Source of the DNA: Phycicoccus avicenniae
GTDB lineage: Bacteria; Actinomycetota; Actinomycetes; Actinomycetales; Dermatophilaceae
Assembly (NCBI RefSeq): GCF_018139485.1
Contig: NZ_JAGSNF010000001.1
Location: 124,001 to 188,000 of the forward strand
DNA: 64,000 bases
Reading direction: 5' to 3'
Made by a program: the position numbers and the translations under genes. The notes beneath the pieces were generated by a model that saw only the letters and a list, made by a program, of their open reading frames with translations, ran no database searches and had not been told where the DNA came from. Positions 19,595 through 28,842 of the stretch are shown here, piece after piece (position 1 is the stretch's first letter; each line of letters begins with the position of its first letter).

Positions 19595-20844
19595 CCACCG
19601 ACAGCCCCCGACTCGAGCTCGCCGCACCGCGGCTGGGGTTCCCGCGCGTGCTCACCCGCGGCGCCGTGGCCAAGGCGATCACCGAGGTCGCCGTGAAGCC
19701 GATGCCGGTCCGGATGCGCTACCCCGACGGCACGGTCGTCGGCGCGGGCGGCCCGGACAGCCCGGTCCTCGAGGTCGTCCGACCGCGGGCGATGTTCCGC
19801 CGCCTCGAGGCGCACCCGAAGATCGGCCTCGGCGAGGCGTACATGGCGGGCGACTGGCGCGCCGCCGACGGCACCGACCTGGCCGTCGCGCTCATGCCCT
19901 TCGCCGCCCGGATGGGCGAGCTCGTCCCGAAGCCGCTGCTGTCGTTGCGCGGGCTCGTCGACCGGGCCATCCCGAAGACGATGCGCAACACCCTCGAGGG
20001 GTCGCGGGCCAACATCAGCGCCCACTACGACCTCTCCAACGACCTCTTCTCCGCGTTCCTCGACCCGTCGCTGTCGTACAGCTCGGCGATGTTCGACCCG
20101 GCCCTGCCGGTCCGCGAGCAGGACCTCCACGAGGCGCAGGTCCGCAAGGTCGAGGCCATCCTCGACGCCGCCGACGTCGGCGCCGGCAGCCGCGTGCTGG
20201 AGATCGGCACCGGCTGGGGCGAGCTCGCGATCCGTGCCGCGGCCCGCGGCGCCACCGTCACCTCGGTCACCCTGTCCTCTGAGCAGCGCGACCTCGCCCT
20301 CGAGCGGATCGCCGCCGCCGGGTACGCCGACCGGGTGCAGGTGCTCCTCCAGGACTACCGCGAGACGACCGGTCAGTTCGACGCGATCGTGAGCGTCGAG
20401 ATGATCGAGGCGGTCGGCGAGGAGTACTGGGACACCTACTTCTCCACGATCGACGACCTGCTCGCCCCGGGCGGGGCCGTCGCGATCCAGGCGATCCTCA
20501 TGGAGCACCACCGGCTGCTCGCGACGAAGGGCTCCTTCGGCTGGATCCAGAAGTACATCTTCCCGGGCGGGCTCATCCCCTCCCTCCAGGCGATCCGCGA
20601 CGTCACGCGTGACTCGACCGACCTGCGGGTAGAGCGGGTGCAGACGTTCGGGACGGACTACGCCGAGACCCTGCGTCGCTGGCGCGAGACCTTCACCGAC
20701 CGGTGGGACGAGATCCAGCGGCTCGGGTTCGACGACACCTTCCGCCGGATGTGGGAGTTCTACCTCGCGTACTGCGAGGCCGGCTTCGCCACCGGCTACC
20801 TGGACGTCGCCCAGATCCGCTTCACCCGGAAGGACACGCCATGA
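19591..20844 (+). CDS. CFA-family SAM-dependent methyltransferase (paralogue 2)
   Basis: A 417-residue relative of cyclopropane-fatty-acid synthase. The N-domain has GLGEAYMAGDWRAAD. HYDLSNDLFSAFLDPSLSYSS is the family signature and VLEIGTGWGELAIRAA the SAM loop. SVEMIEAVGEEYWDTYF replaces the GEH of true CFA synthases with EAVGE, placing it in the divergent subgroup that accompanies DUF1365, which may methylate without ring closure. It is co-translated with DUF1365 upstream and SRPBCC downstream (overlapping start and stop codons). The paralogue at 15070 keeps the classical motif. Confidence 0.9.
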   Translation: MTTDSPRLELAAPRLGFPRVLTRGAVAKAITEVAVKPMPVRMRYPDGTVVGAGGPDSPVLEVVRPRAMFRRLEAHPKIGLGEAYMAGDWRAADGTDLAVALMPFAARMGELVPKPLLSLRGLVDRAIPKTMRNTLEGSRANISAHYDLSNDLFSAFLDPSLSYSSAMFDPALPVREQDLHEAQVRKVEAILDAADVGAGSRVLEIGTGWGELAIRAAARGATVTSVTLSSEQRDLALERIAAAGYADRVQVLLQDYRETTGQFDAIVSVEMIEAVGEEYWDTYFSTIDDLLAPGGAVAIQAILMEHHRLLATKGSFGWIQKYIFPGGLIPSLQAIRDVTRDSTDLRVERVQTFGTDYAETLRRWRETFTDRWDEIQRLGFDDTFRRMWEFYLAYCEAGFATGYLDVAQIRFTRKDTP

Positions 20845-21272
20845 CCACGACCGTCGAGCGCACGGTCCGCACGACCGCCTCCCCCGACGCCGCCTTCGCC
20901 TATCTCGTCGACTTCCGCTCGGCGCCCGACTGGGACTACGGGACGATCTCGTGCGAGCGGACCTCCGGCGACGGCGGCCCGGGCACCACGTACGCCAACG
21001 TCTCGAAGTTCGCCGGCAACACCGTCGAGCTCGAGTACACGACCGAGAAGGTCGAGCAGCCGGAGTTCGTCATCGTCGGCCGCAACGAGACGACGACGAG
21101 CCGCGACACGATCACGGTGCGCCCCGAGGGTGAGGGGTCGGTCGTCACCTACCGCGCCGACTTCGACTTCAGCGGCGCGGTCCGGTTCCTCGGACCGGTC
21201 ATGACGCCGCTGCTGAACCGGCTGGGCGACAACACGGCCCGCACCCTCAAGGAATCCCTGGACCGCCTGTGA
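20841..21272 (+). CDS. SRPBCC family protein
   Basis: A 143-residue single START-like domain: N-terminal TVERTVRTTASPDAAFAYLVD, a central Trp-Asp-Tyr segment and a C-terminal amphipathic helix (LLNRLGDNTARTLKESLDRL). It likely binds a hydrophobic ligand such as the oxidised acyl chain or a polyketide-type lipid. It overlaps both neighbours by 4 bases, so expression is tightly coupled in the light-lipid operon. Confidence 0.85.
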   Translation: MTTTVERTVRTTASPDAAFAYLVDFRSAPDWDYGTISCERTSGDGGPGTTYANVSKFAGNTVELEYTTEKVEQPEFVIVGRNETTTSRDTITVRPEGEGSVVTYRADFDFSGAVRFLGPVMTPLLNRLGDNTARTLKESLDRL

Positions 21273-22294
21273 CCGAGACCTCCGGCTCCGGCCGCCGCGC
21301 CCTCGTCACCGGGGCCACGGGCTACATCGGCTCGCGGCTCGTCCCCACCCTGCTCGACGAGGGCTGGACCGTGCGCGTCCTCACCCGGGACGCCGACAAG
21401 CTCCAGGACCGGCGGTGGGTCGGCCGGGCCGAGGTCGTCGAGGGCGACGCGACGTCCAAGACCGACCTCGCCGACGCGCTCGCCGACGTCGACGTCGCCT
21501 ACTACCTCCTGCACTCGATGGACTCCGAGGGCGGGTTCGTCGAGCGCGACCGCGAGATGGCCCGCACGTTCGGGCTCGCGGCGTTCGAGGCCGACGTCGA
21601 CCGGATCGTCTACCTCAGCGGGCTGCACCCCGACACCGACGGCCCGCTCAGCGACCACCTCGCCTCGCGGGTGGAGGTCGGCGACCTCCTCATGGCGAGC
21701 GGGGTGCCGACGGCGGTGCTCCAGGCCGCGATCATCCTCGGGTCCGGGTCGGCGTCCTTCGAGATGCTCCGGCACCTCACCGCGCGGCTGCCCGTCATGG
21801 TCACCCCGAAGTGGCTGATGAACCGGATCCAGCCGATCGCCGTCCGGGACGTCCTGCACTACCTCGTCGCCTGCGCCGAGCTGCCCGCCGACGTCAACCG
21901 GACGTTCGACATCGGGGGCCCCGAGGTGCTCACGTACAAGGACATGATCGCCCGGTTCGCGAGGATCGCCGGGATGTTCCCCCGCACCGTGCTCACCGTC
22001 CCGGTGCTCACGCCGAAGCTCGCGAGCCGCTGGGTCGGCCTCGTGACGCCGGTGCCGACCGGGCTCGCCCAGCCGCTCGTCGAGAGCCTGCTGCACGAGG
22101 TCGTCTGCCACGAGCACGACATCGACGACCTCGTCGGTGGCCCGCCCGGGGGGGCGCTCGGCTTCGACCAGGCCGTCGAGGACGCCGTCGCGGGCGACGG
22201 CGCCGACCCCCGCCCCGAGCCGGGCACCGTCGACCCCGCGCGGGTCACGGCCGCCGACCCCTCCTGGGCCGGGGGCGGCCAGAGCGGGTCATGA
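21269..22294 (+). CDS. NAD(P)-binding atypical SDR (NmrA/YbjT-like)
   Basis: A 341-residue protein with the extended-SDR cofactor motif ALVTGATGYIGSRL and VRVLTRD (NADPH preference from the Arg). It has a YLLHSMDSEGGF middle segment and no classical YxxxK, as in NmrA-like members. The last ~50 residues are disordered and Pro/Asp-rich. It may reduce an intermediate or sense redox state. The GTG start overlaps the SRPBCC stop. Confidence 0.85.
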   Translation: MTETSGSGRRALVTGATGYIGSRLVPTLLDEGWTVRVLTRDADKLQDRRWVGRAEVVEGDATSKTDLADALADVDVAYYLLHSMDSEGGFVERDREMARTFGLAAFEADVDRIVYLSGLHPDTDGPLSDHLASRVEVGDLLMASGVPTAVLQAAIILGSGSASFEMLRHLTARLPVMVTPKWLMNRIQPIAVRDVLHYLVACAELPADVNRTFDIGGPEVLTYKDMIARFARIAGMFPRTVLTVPVLTPKLASRWVGLVTPVPTGLAQPLVESLLHEVVCHEHDIDDLVGGPPGGALGFDQAVEDAVAGDGADPRPEPGTVDPARVTAADPSWAGGGQSGS

Positions 22295-22331
22295 CGGGCG
22301 GGACACGGCGGAACCGGCCGGGAGGAGCGCG

Positions 22332-23054
22332 ATGAACGTCGTCAGCGAGCTGCGGGCCTTCGTCCGTGCGGCGCTCGTCGACCCCGTCCCGCGCGACCAC
22401 CTGCAGACCGACCGGGCCTTCCACCGGCGCCGGGTCGTCGCCGTCGTCACCCTGCTCGTCGGCGCCGGCTTCCTCGCCTGGGCGCTGCGGATCGAGCCGG
22501 GAGACCCGACCTTCTACGTCGCGACGTTCGCCCTCGCCGGCGTCTGGGCGCTCGGGGCCGTCGCCTCCGGGCCGCTGCACCTCGGGTGGGGCTGGACCCG
22601 CGGCGGTGGGGAGCACGCCCGGCCGATCGTCCAGTCCCTCGCCCTCGGTGCGCTGCTTCTCGCGGTCTTCATGGCGGGGGCGGTCGTCGTCGCCCAGGTC
22701 CCGTTCCTGCGCGACCCGGTGCAGCAGCTGCTCGACCACGCGACGGCCGGGTCCCTCGCGATCGTCACCGTCGTGACGATCGTCAACGGCGTCGCGGAGG
22801 AGCTGTACTTCCGTGGGGCGCTGTACGCCGGGGTGGGGCGCCGGCACGCGGTCGCCGTCACGACCGTCGTCTACGCCCTCGTCACCGCGACGTCGGCCAT
22901 CCCGCTGCTCGTGCTCGCCGCCGCCGTCGTCGGGCTCGTCTGCGGCCTCCAGCGCCGGGTGACCGGCGGCATCCTCGGGCCGATCGTCACCCACCTCACG
23001 TGGTCGCTCGGGATGCTCTACCTCCTGCCGCTCGCCCTCGACCGCCTCTCGTGA
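22332..23054 (+). CDS. CPBP family intramembrane glutamic endopeptidase
   Basis: A 240-residue protein with about six membrane segments. EELYFRG (Glu-Glu at ~156-157) and the later THLTWS supply the catalytic Glu and His of the CPBP/Rce1 (ABI) family; a VYALVTATSAIP helix lies between them. The start ATG follows GGGAGGAGCG. It sits 37 bases after the SDR gene and 30 before photolyase, so it is in the light operon. Its substrate there is unknown. Confidence 0.87.
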   Translation: MNVVSELRAFVRAALVDPVPRDHLQTDRAFHRRRVVAVVTLLVGAGFLAWALRIEPGDPTFYVATFALAGVWALGAVASGPLHLGWGWTRGGGEHARPIVQSLALGALLLAVFMAGAVVVAQVPFLRDPVQQLLDHATAGSLAIVTVVTIVNGVAEELYFRGALYAGVGRRHAVAVTTVVYALVTATSAIPLLVLAAAVVGLVCGLQRRVTGGILGPIVTHLTWSLGMLYLLPLALDRLS

Positions 23055-23084
23055 CCGCAGACCCCTCGTGATCGGAGACCGCCC

Positions 23085-24452
23085 GTGACGTCCGTCCTCT
23101 GGCTGCGCCGCGACCTGCGCCGCCGTGACCACCCCGCGCTGCTCGCCGCCCGGGACGCGGCGGGCGACGGCGACCTCGTCGTGGCGTTCGTCGTCGACCC
23201 GCGGCTCTGGGACGGGGGAGGTGCCGTCCGGAAGGCCTGGCTCGCGGCCAACGTCAAGGCGCTCGACGAGGCCCTCGACGGCAACCTCACCCTGCTGCAC
23301 GGTGACCCGCGGTCGGTCGTCCCCGAGCTCGCGCAGCGGGTCTCCGCCACGTCCGTCCACGTGTCGCGGGAGACCAACCCCGCCGGCGTCCGCCGCGACG
23401 AGGCGGTCCGCGACGCGCTCGCCGAGCGCGACGTCGAGTGGGTCGAGACGGGGACGCCGTACGCCGTCGGCCCCGGGCTCGTCGTCAACGGGTCCGGCGA
23501 CCCGTACAAGGTGTTCACCCCGTTCTCCAAGGCCTGGCGGCAGCACGGCTGGCCCGAGCCGGCGGCGACCCCGCGCGAGCTGCCCCTGCGGCACGCCCGC
23601 AACGACGCCGACGCCACCGCCGCCCTGGACGCCGCGCTGTCCGCGTCCGACCTGCCCGACCTGCCGGAGCCGGGGGAGGAGGCGGCGCTGCGGCGCTGGC
23701 GGCGCTTCCGCGACGAGCACCTCACCGAGTACGACGACGACCGGGACCGCCCGGCCCTCGACGCGACGTCGAGGATGTCGCCGTACCTCAAGCTCGGCGT
23801 CGTCCACCCGCGCACCCTGCTCGCCGACATCGCCGACGAGCGGGGGAAGGGCGCCGACACCTTCCGCGACGAGCTCGCCTGGCGGGAGTTCTACGCCGAC
23901 GTGCTGCACCAGAACCCGCGCAGCGCCTGGCACGACCTGCGACCGGCGCTGCAGGGGATGCGGTACGACGAGCCCGAGGACGCCGTCGAGGCGTGGAAGA
24001 AGGGCGAGACCGGCTTCCCCGTCGTCGACGCCGGGATGCGCCAGCTGCTCGCCGAGGGCTGGATGCACAACCGGGTGCGGATGATCACCGCGAGCTTCCT
24101 CACCAAGGACCTCCACGTGTGGTGGCCGGTCGGGGCGCGGCACTTCCTCGACCACCTCGCGGACGGCGACGTCGCGTCGAACAACCACGGCTGGCAGTGG
24201 GTCGCCGGCACCGGCACCGACGCGAGCCCCTACTTCCGGGTGTTCAACCCCGTGACCCAGGGGGAGAAGTTCGACCCGTCCGGCGACTACGTGCGGCGGT
24301 GGGTCCCCGAGCTGCGCCACCTCGAGGGCAAGGCCGCGCACGAGCCGTGGGCCCACGACGGCGGCTACGACCACGGGTACCCGCAGCGGATCGTCGACCA
24401 CAAGGAGGAGCGCGAGGAGGCCCTCGACCGCTACCAGGCCGTCAAGGGCTGA
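23085..24452 (+). CDS. phr: Deoxyribodipyrimidine photo-lyase
   Basis: A 455-residue class I cryptochrome/photolyase. The N-terminal Rossmann antenna domain begins SVLWLRRDLRRRDHPAL. The C-terminal FAD domain contains RMSPYLKLGVVHPR, WREFYADVLHQNP, DAGMRQLLAEGWMHNRVRM and NNHGWQWVAGTGTDASPYFR, the last two being the photolyase flavin-binding and electron-transfer Trp region. It repairs cyclobutane pyrimidine dimers with light. It is the last gene of the CarH-controlled arm, consistent with light-induced repair. Its initiation codon is GTG. Confidence 0.95.
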   Translation: MTSVLWLRRDLRRRDHPALLAARDAAGDGDLVVAFVVDPRLWDGGGAVRKAWLAANVKALDEALDGNLTLLHGDPRSVVPELAQRVSATSVHVSRETNPAGVRRDEAVRDALAERDVEWVETGTPYAVGPGLVVNGSGDPYKVFTPFSKAWRQHGWPEPAATPRELPLRHARNDADATAALDAALSASDLPDLPEPGEEAALRRWRRFRDEHLTEYDDDRDRPALDATSRMSPYLKLGVVHPRTLLADIADERGKGADTFRDELAWREFYADVLHQNPRSAWHDLRPALQGMRYDEPEDAVEAWKKGETGFPVVDAGMRQLLAEGWMHNRVRMITASFLTKDLHVWWPVGARHFLDHLADGDVASNNHGWQWVAGTGTDASPYFRVFNPVTQGEKFDPSGDYVRRWVPELRHLEGKAAHEPWAHDGGYDHGYPQRIVDHKEEREEALDRYQAVKG

Positions 24453-24537
24453 CACCGGAGGCGTCGGGCCGGTGTCGAGGGTGCGACGGCTCGGGGTTGG
24501 GGAACACCGTCGTCCGCCGGTACGCTGTGCACCATGA

Positions 24538-24655
24538 GGGGAGTACTTCCCAAGATCGTTCCGGTCAGTACGAGCGCCCCATGGCGCTCCCGGTGCGACG
24601 CCGCCCGCGGGCGGTGAAGGAGACCTCAGGACGCACCATCACGCCCTGAGGAGAC
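24538..24655 (+). promoter_or_regulatory. yybP-ykoY-type manganese riboswitch upstream of terC
   Basis: The 206-base leader before terC begins its structured part with GGGGAGTA (24538-24545), the conserved 5' element of yybP-ykoY aptamers. GTCAGTACG, a GGCGCTC/GAGCGCC-type hairpin and GGTGAAGGAGACCTC follow. The final GAGGAGA just before the ATG could be the ribosome site, opposite the earlier CCTCAGG. A TACGCT -10 box lies at 24521. TerC/Alx Mn exporters are the classic targets. The identification is from memory of the motif. Confidence 0.75.
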
Positions 24656-24658
24656 TCG

Positions 24659-25723
24659 ATGTCCACCCTTGCCACCCTCCAGGCCGCCGCCGAGCCCGCG
24701 GCCTCCGGCGACTCCGTCGGCACGCCCCTGCTGTGGGGCGTCACGATCGCCGGTGTCCTCCTGCTCTTCGCCCTCGACTTCGTCCTCACCCGCAAGCCGC
24801 ACGAGGTGTCGATGAAGGAGGCGGCCGGCTGGTCGGCCTTCTACATCGCACTTCCGCTCGCCTTCGGTGTGTTCGTCTGGACCCAGTACGGCGGCGACCG
24901 GGGCCTGGAGTACTACACCGGCTACCTCGTCGAGAAGTCGCTGTCGGTCGACAACCTCTTCGTCTTCATGCTCCTGCTCGCCGCGTTCGCGGTCCCGCCG
25001 GAGCTCAAGCAGCGGGTGCTGCTCATCGGCGTCGCCGGCGCCCTCATCCTCCGCGGCATCTTCATCGCCGTCGGCGCGCAGCTCATCTCGATGTTCTCGT
25101 GGACCTTCCTGCTCTTCGGCGCGATCCTCCTCGCCACGGCCGTCAAGGTGCTCAAGGACGCGATGTCCGACGAGGAGGACCACGTCGACATCGGCGCCCT
25201 GCGGACGGTCAAGCTGCTGCGCCGGTTCTTCCCCGTCACCGACGACTACCGCGGCCCGCGGATGACCGTCACGGAGAACGGCAAGCGCGCCCTCACCCCG
25301 TTCGCCCTCGTCGCCGTCGCGATCCTCGGCACCGACATCGTCTTCGCCGTCGACTCCGTCCCGGCCGTCTTCGGCATCACCGGCGACGCCTACCTCGTCT
25401 TCGCGACGAACGCCTTCGCCCTGCTCGGCCTGCGGGCGCTGTACTTCGTCCTCGAGGGCCTGCTCGGGGCGCTGGCACACCTCGGCTACGGCCTCGCGGC
25501 GATCCTCGCCTTCATCGGCGTCAAGCTCGTCCTGCACTGGGCGCACGGCATCTGGCCGGCCACCCCGGAGGTCCCGACCGTCGCCTCGCTCCTCGTCATC
25601 GTCGGCATCCTCGCCCTCGTCACCGTGACGAGCCTGGTGTCGAACAAGCGGGCCGAGACCCGGCGTGCCGTCGAGGAGGACAGCGAGCAGCGCCGCGAGG
25701 CGATCGACTCCGAGCTGTCCTGA
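24659..25723 (+). CDS. TerC family integral membrane protein, probable Mn(II) exporter
   Basis: A 354-residue polytopic protein with about eight to nine membrane segments. The two inverted-repeat acidic motifs of TerC/Alx are present: VEKSLSVDNLFVF near residue 95 and GTDIVFAVDSVPAVFG near residue 225; their Asp and Glu residues line the ion path. The cytoplasmic loop between them holds an acidic MSDEEDHVD segment. Family members export Mn2+ or load Mn onto secreted enzymes. The upstream riboswitch-like leader supports this. A strong hairpin terminator follows. Confidence 0.9.
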   Translation: MSTLATLQAAAEPAASGDSVGTPLLWGVTIAGVLLLFALDFVLTRKPHEVSMKEAAGWSAFYIALPLAFGVFVWTQYGGDRGLEYYTGYLVEKSLSVDNLFVFMLLLAAFAVPPELKQRVLLIGVAGALILRGIFIAVGAQLISMFSWTFLLFGAILLATAVKVLKDAMSDEEDHVDIGALRTVKLLRRFFPVTDDYRGPRMTVTENGKRALTPFALVAVAILGTDIVFAVDSVPAVFGITGDAYLVFATNAFALLGLRALYFVLEGLLGALAHLGYGLAAILAFIGVKLVLHWAHGIWPATPEVPTVASLLVIVGILALVTVTSLVSNKRAETRRAVEEDSEQRREAIDSELS

Positions 25724-25748
25724 CCCGGACCGTCCCCGGACCAGACGA

Positions 25749-25782
25749 ACGGGGCCGGGTCCCTGTGTGGGCCCGGCCCCGT
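25749..25782 (+). terminator. Rho-independent-type hairpin after terC
   Basis: A 14-bp stem (ACGGGGCCGGGTCC/GGGCCCGGCCCCGT, one G-U pair) with a 6-base loop, 26 bases past the terC stop. Only a weak T-content tail (CGTCATCC) follows, as is usual in GC-rich genomes. Confidence 0.7.
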
Positions 25783-25834
25783 CGTCATCCGGTCCGGCGA
25801 GCACGACGCGGGTCGCCGTCACTAGGTTGGACGG

Positions 25835-26662
25835 GTGAGTGCGACACCGAGGTCCAGGGCCACCGACACCGGGACGGCCGCCGTCGAGGTGCTCGACGAG
25901 GGCGCGCTCGTCCTGAGATGGGCCCCGGCGGGACGGGACCCCGTGCTGTTCGTCCATCCCGAGGTGCCCGTCCGGTCCGGGCGGCCGCCGCACGCCGGCG
26001 TCCCCGTCTGCTGGCCGTGGTTCGGGGCGGGACCGCAGCCAGGGGCGCCGAGCCACGGGTTCGCCCGCAGCGCCACCTGGCGGCACCTCGCGACGACGAC
26101 CGAGGGGGGAGTCGCCACCCTCGCGTACCGGCTGACGCCCGACGACGTGACGCACCCCGCCTGGCCGCACCCGTACCGGCTGGACCTCGCCGTGACCTCG
26201 GGGGAGGACCTCGAGCTGTCCCTCCGGACGACGAACACCGGGGACGCCCCCGTGTCCCTCGGCGAGGCGCTGCACGCCTACCTCGCCGTCGGCGACGTCC
26301 GGCAGGTCACGGTGCGCGGTCTCGACGGAGCACCCGTCCACGACAAGGTGACCGGGCGGGACGGCGTCCACGAGGGGGACCTCGTCCTCACCGGCGAGAC
26401 CGACCGGGTCTTCCGCACCGACGCGGCCGTCACGGTCGAGGACCCGGTGCTCGGCCGCCGGCTGGTCGTCACCGCGGAGGGGGCGGGCGACCGCGTCGTG
26501 TGGAACCCGTGGGCGGACAAGGGCGCCGGGATCGACGACGTCGGCGACGCCTGGCCGGGGTTCGTCTGCGTCGAGGCGGCGAACGCTGCCCCCGACGCCG
26601 TCATCGTCGCCCCGGGTGACACGCACGCCCTGACCTACCGGCTCCGTGTGGAGGACCTGTGA
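25835..26662 (+). CDS. D-hexose-6-phosphate mutarotase (YeaD-like aldose 1-epimerase)
   Basis: A 275-residue beta-sandwich epimerase. GVPVCWPWFG, the SHGFAR His, the LGEALHAYLAVGD His and the FVCVEAAN Glu are the active-site positions of the YeaD group, which interconvert alpha and beta glucose-6-phosphate. The GTG start at 25835 follows a TAGGTTGGA leader. Its stop overlaps the GTG of an AGE-type epimerase, so it forms a two-gene sugar-isomerising operon. Confidence 0.88.
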   Translation: MSATPRSRATDTGTAAVEVLDEGALVLRWAPAGRDPVLFVHPEVPVRSGRPPHAGVPVCWPWFGAGPQPGAPSHGFARSATWRHLATTTEGGVATLAYRLTPDDVTHPAWPHPYRLDLAVTSGEDLELSLRTTNTGDAPVSLGEALHAYLAVGDVRQVTVRGLDGAPVHDKVTGRDGVHEGDLVLTGETDRVFRTDAAVTVEDPVLGRRLVVTAEGAGDRVVWNPWADKGAGIDDVGDAWPGFVCVEAANAAPDAVIVAPGDTHALTYRLRVEDL

Positions 26663-27825
26663 CCGCCTGGCTCGACACCCCCACCCACCGGGCCTGGCTG
26701 CAGCGCGGGTTGTCGGACGTGCTGACCTTCGCGCTCGGCTCGATCCGGCCCGAGGGCGGGTTCCACCACCTCGACGGCGCCGGGTCGCCGCTGCCCGGCC
26801 GCCGCCCGCAGCTCTTCCTCACCGCGCGGTCCGCCTACGTCGGCGCGCTCGGGGTGCGGCACGGCATCCCGGGGGCGGGCGAGCTGCTCGACCACGCGAT
26901 GACCTCGCTCGCCGGTCTGCACGCCGACCCGGTGCACGGCGGCTGGCTGTCCGAGCCGGGCACCGAGACCCGGAAGATGGCCTACGACCACGTCCACGTG
27001 GGGCTCGCGGCGGCGACGGCCGCGACGGTCGACCACCCGGGCGCGGCGGCGCTGCTCGAGCAGGTCGCCGACGTCGTCGACACCCGGCTCTGGGACCCTT
27101 CGACGGAGACGCTGCTCGAGTCCTTCGGGTCGGACTGGACCGACCCCGAGGACTACCGCGGGGCGAACGCGAACATGCACGGTCTCGAGGCGTTCCTCGC
27201 GATGGGGGACGCGACCGGCGACGCGGTGTGGCACCGGCGGGGGCTCGCGATCGCGGAGCGGCTGGTCGACCGCGCCGCCCGCGAGCAGGACTGGCTGCTG
27301 CCCGAGCACTTCACCGCCGACTGGCGGCCGCTGCTCGACTACAACCGCGACGAGCCCAACCACCCGTTCCGGCCGTACGGTGCGACCTTCGGGCACTCGC
27401 TGGAGTGGGCGCGCTTCCTCCTGCTGCTCGACGCGTCGCCGCTCGTCGACTCCCCGGCCTGGCTCGTCGAGGGGTCCGAGGCGCTGACCCGCCGGGCCCT
27501 GGACGGCGGCTGGGCGCTCGACGGCCGGCCCGGCCTCGTCTACACCGTCGACTGGGACGGCACGCCGGTCGCCGACGTGCGACTGCACTGGCCGGTCTGC
27601 GAGGGCATCCAGACGAGCGCGGTGCTGCTGCGGCGGACCGGGGACGCGCACTGGGAGGGCTGGTACCGGCGGCTGTGGGACCACGCGGCGCGCTGGTTCG
27701 TCGACGAGCGCGGCACGTGGCGCAACGAGCTCGACGCGGACCTGGCCGAGGCCGGCACGATCTGGCCCGGACGCCCGGACGTCTACCACTCCGCGGGTGC
27801 CTACGTGACCCCCCTCGAGGCCTGA
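26659..27825 (+). CDS. AGE family epimerase/isomerase
   Basis: A 388-residue (alpha/alpha)6-barrel protein of the N-acylglucosamine 2-epimerase/mannose isomerase/cellobiose epimerase family. YDHVHVGLAAA, NANMHGLEAFLAM, LLPEHFTADW and FGHSLEWARFLL carry the family's conserved His and Arg/Glu cluster. No signal peptide. Mannose-fructose isomerisation is the commonest activity for actinobacterial members of this length, but cellobiose epimerase cannot be excluded. It is translationally coupled to the mutarotase. About 190 bases without a gene follow. Confidence 0.85.
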   Translation: MTAWLDTPTHRAWLQRGLSDVLTFALGSIRPEGGFHHLDGAGSPLPGRRPQLFLTARSAYVGALGVRHGIPGAGELLDHAMTSLAGLHADPVHGGWLSEPGTETRKMAYDHVHVGLAAATAATVDHPGAAALLEQVADVVDTRLWDPSTETLLESFGSDWTDPEDYRGANANMHGLEAFLAMGDATGDAVWHRRGLAIAERLVDRAAREQDWLLPEHFTADWRPLLDYNRDEPNHPFRPYGATFGHSLEWARFLLLLDASPLVDSPAWLVEGSEALTRRALDGGWALDGRPGLVYTVDWDGTPVADVRLHWPVCEGIQTSAVLLRRTGDAHWEGWYRRLWDHAARWFVDERGTWRNELDADLAEAGTIWPGRPDVYHSAGAYVTPLEA

Positions 27826-28014
27826 CCGGACGCCGTCGCCGACGGTCCAGGGTCCCCTCACCCCCAACCCCTCCGGCCCACTCTCATCCCCCTCCGGATC
27901 GCGTGCTACGGCGCAGTACTGGTCGCGATCACGACCCGTCCGGCGACCTGGGCTGCGACCCGGGCCGCGACAGGATGGGCGTCCAGGGCGCCGCAGGTGG
28001 TCCCGCCGCGGGCG

Positions 28015-28842
28015 TCAGGGGAGGGCGACGAGGGCGCCCGGATCCTCGGGCGGCAGGTCGGGGTCGACGGTGGCGGTCACCTGCAGCTCGAACGGCCCGG
28101 TCGTGAACGCCCCGAGGGTCGTGAGCAGCGCGACGTCGGCCGCGTCCCGCCCGGTGCCGACCCGCACCATCGAGCGACGGGGCGCGAGCCGGGTGGCGTC
28201 GACCATCCGCCAGTGCCCGTCGACGACCGCCTCGACGACGGCGTGGGCGTCCATCGGGGACAGCCCGGGGGCGTAGACGGAGACGTACCGCGCGGGGATG
28301 TCGAGGGAGCGCAGGATCGCCGCGACGAGGTGCGCGTAGTCCCGGCAGACCCCGGCACCGGTGAGCAGCGGGGTGAGGGCGTCGTCGGTCGGCCCGCTCG
28401 TTCCGGCCTCGTAGCGGGTGCGCTCGAAGACCCAGTCGACGACGCGGAGGACGCGAGCGGCGTCGTCGCCGGTGCCGAACTCGTTCGCCGCCCAGCCGCC
28501 GATGCGGTCGCTCGGGCAGAACCGGCTCGGGAGGCTGAAGGTCAGCCGCTCCGCGTCGGTCACGGGAGCGTCCCGGGCGACGGTGGTCCGCACCGTCGCC
28601 TCGTACGTCGCCTCCAACCGTCCGACGGGCGCCTCGACGAGGTGCATCCGGGTGTCGTGCGGCATCGCGACCGGGCGCGACGCGAGCGGGCCCGCCGGCC
28701 CGCGGACGGTGAGCGCCTCGTCGGCGTCGAGCCGCCCGGCCACGGCGAGCGCGAGGACGAGCCTCCCCGCGGTCTCGACCTCCGTGGCGAGGTCGACCCG
28801 CACCCGGACGGACTCGGGCGCGCCGCCGCTGTCCACGGTCAC
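28015..28842 (-). CDS. Transglutaminase-like domain protein
   Basis: A 275-residue protein with an N-terminal beta domain and a C-terminal papain-like transglutaminase domain. GAGVCRDYAHLVAAILR carries the nucleophilic Cys, DAHAVVEAVVDGHW the His and VDATRLAP the Asp. Such soluble cysteine proteases often occur with ATP-grasp or alpha-E genes, but none is here. The GTG start at 28842 overlaps the stop of the S10 carboxypeptidase gene upstream, so the two peptidase-like genes are co-expressed. Confidence 0.86.
   Translation of the reverse strand: MTVDSGGAPESVRVRVDLATEVETAGRLVLALAVAGRLDADEALTVRGPAGPLASRPVAMPHDTRMHLVEAPVGRLEATYEATVRTTVARDAPVTDAERLTFSLPSRFCPSDRIGGWAANEFGTGDDAARVLRVVDWVFERTRYEAGTSGPTDDALTPLLTGAGVCRDYAHLVAAILRSLDIPARYVSVYAPGLSPMDAHAVVEAVVDGHWRMVDATRLAPRRSMVRVGTGRDAADVALLTTLGAFTTGPFELQVTATVDPDLPPEDPGALVALP

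Noticed and set aside
22245-24455. A 736-residue minus-strand open frame over CPBP and photolyase
   Set aside because: Both genes on the plus strand have catalytic motifs; the minus frame has none.
24626-26626. A 666-residue minus-strand open frame over terC and mutarotase
   Set aside because: Highly acidic/Arg-rich composition, no motif; shadow frame.
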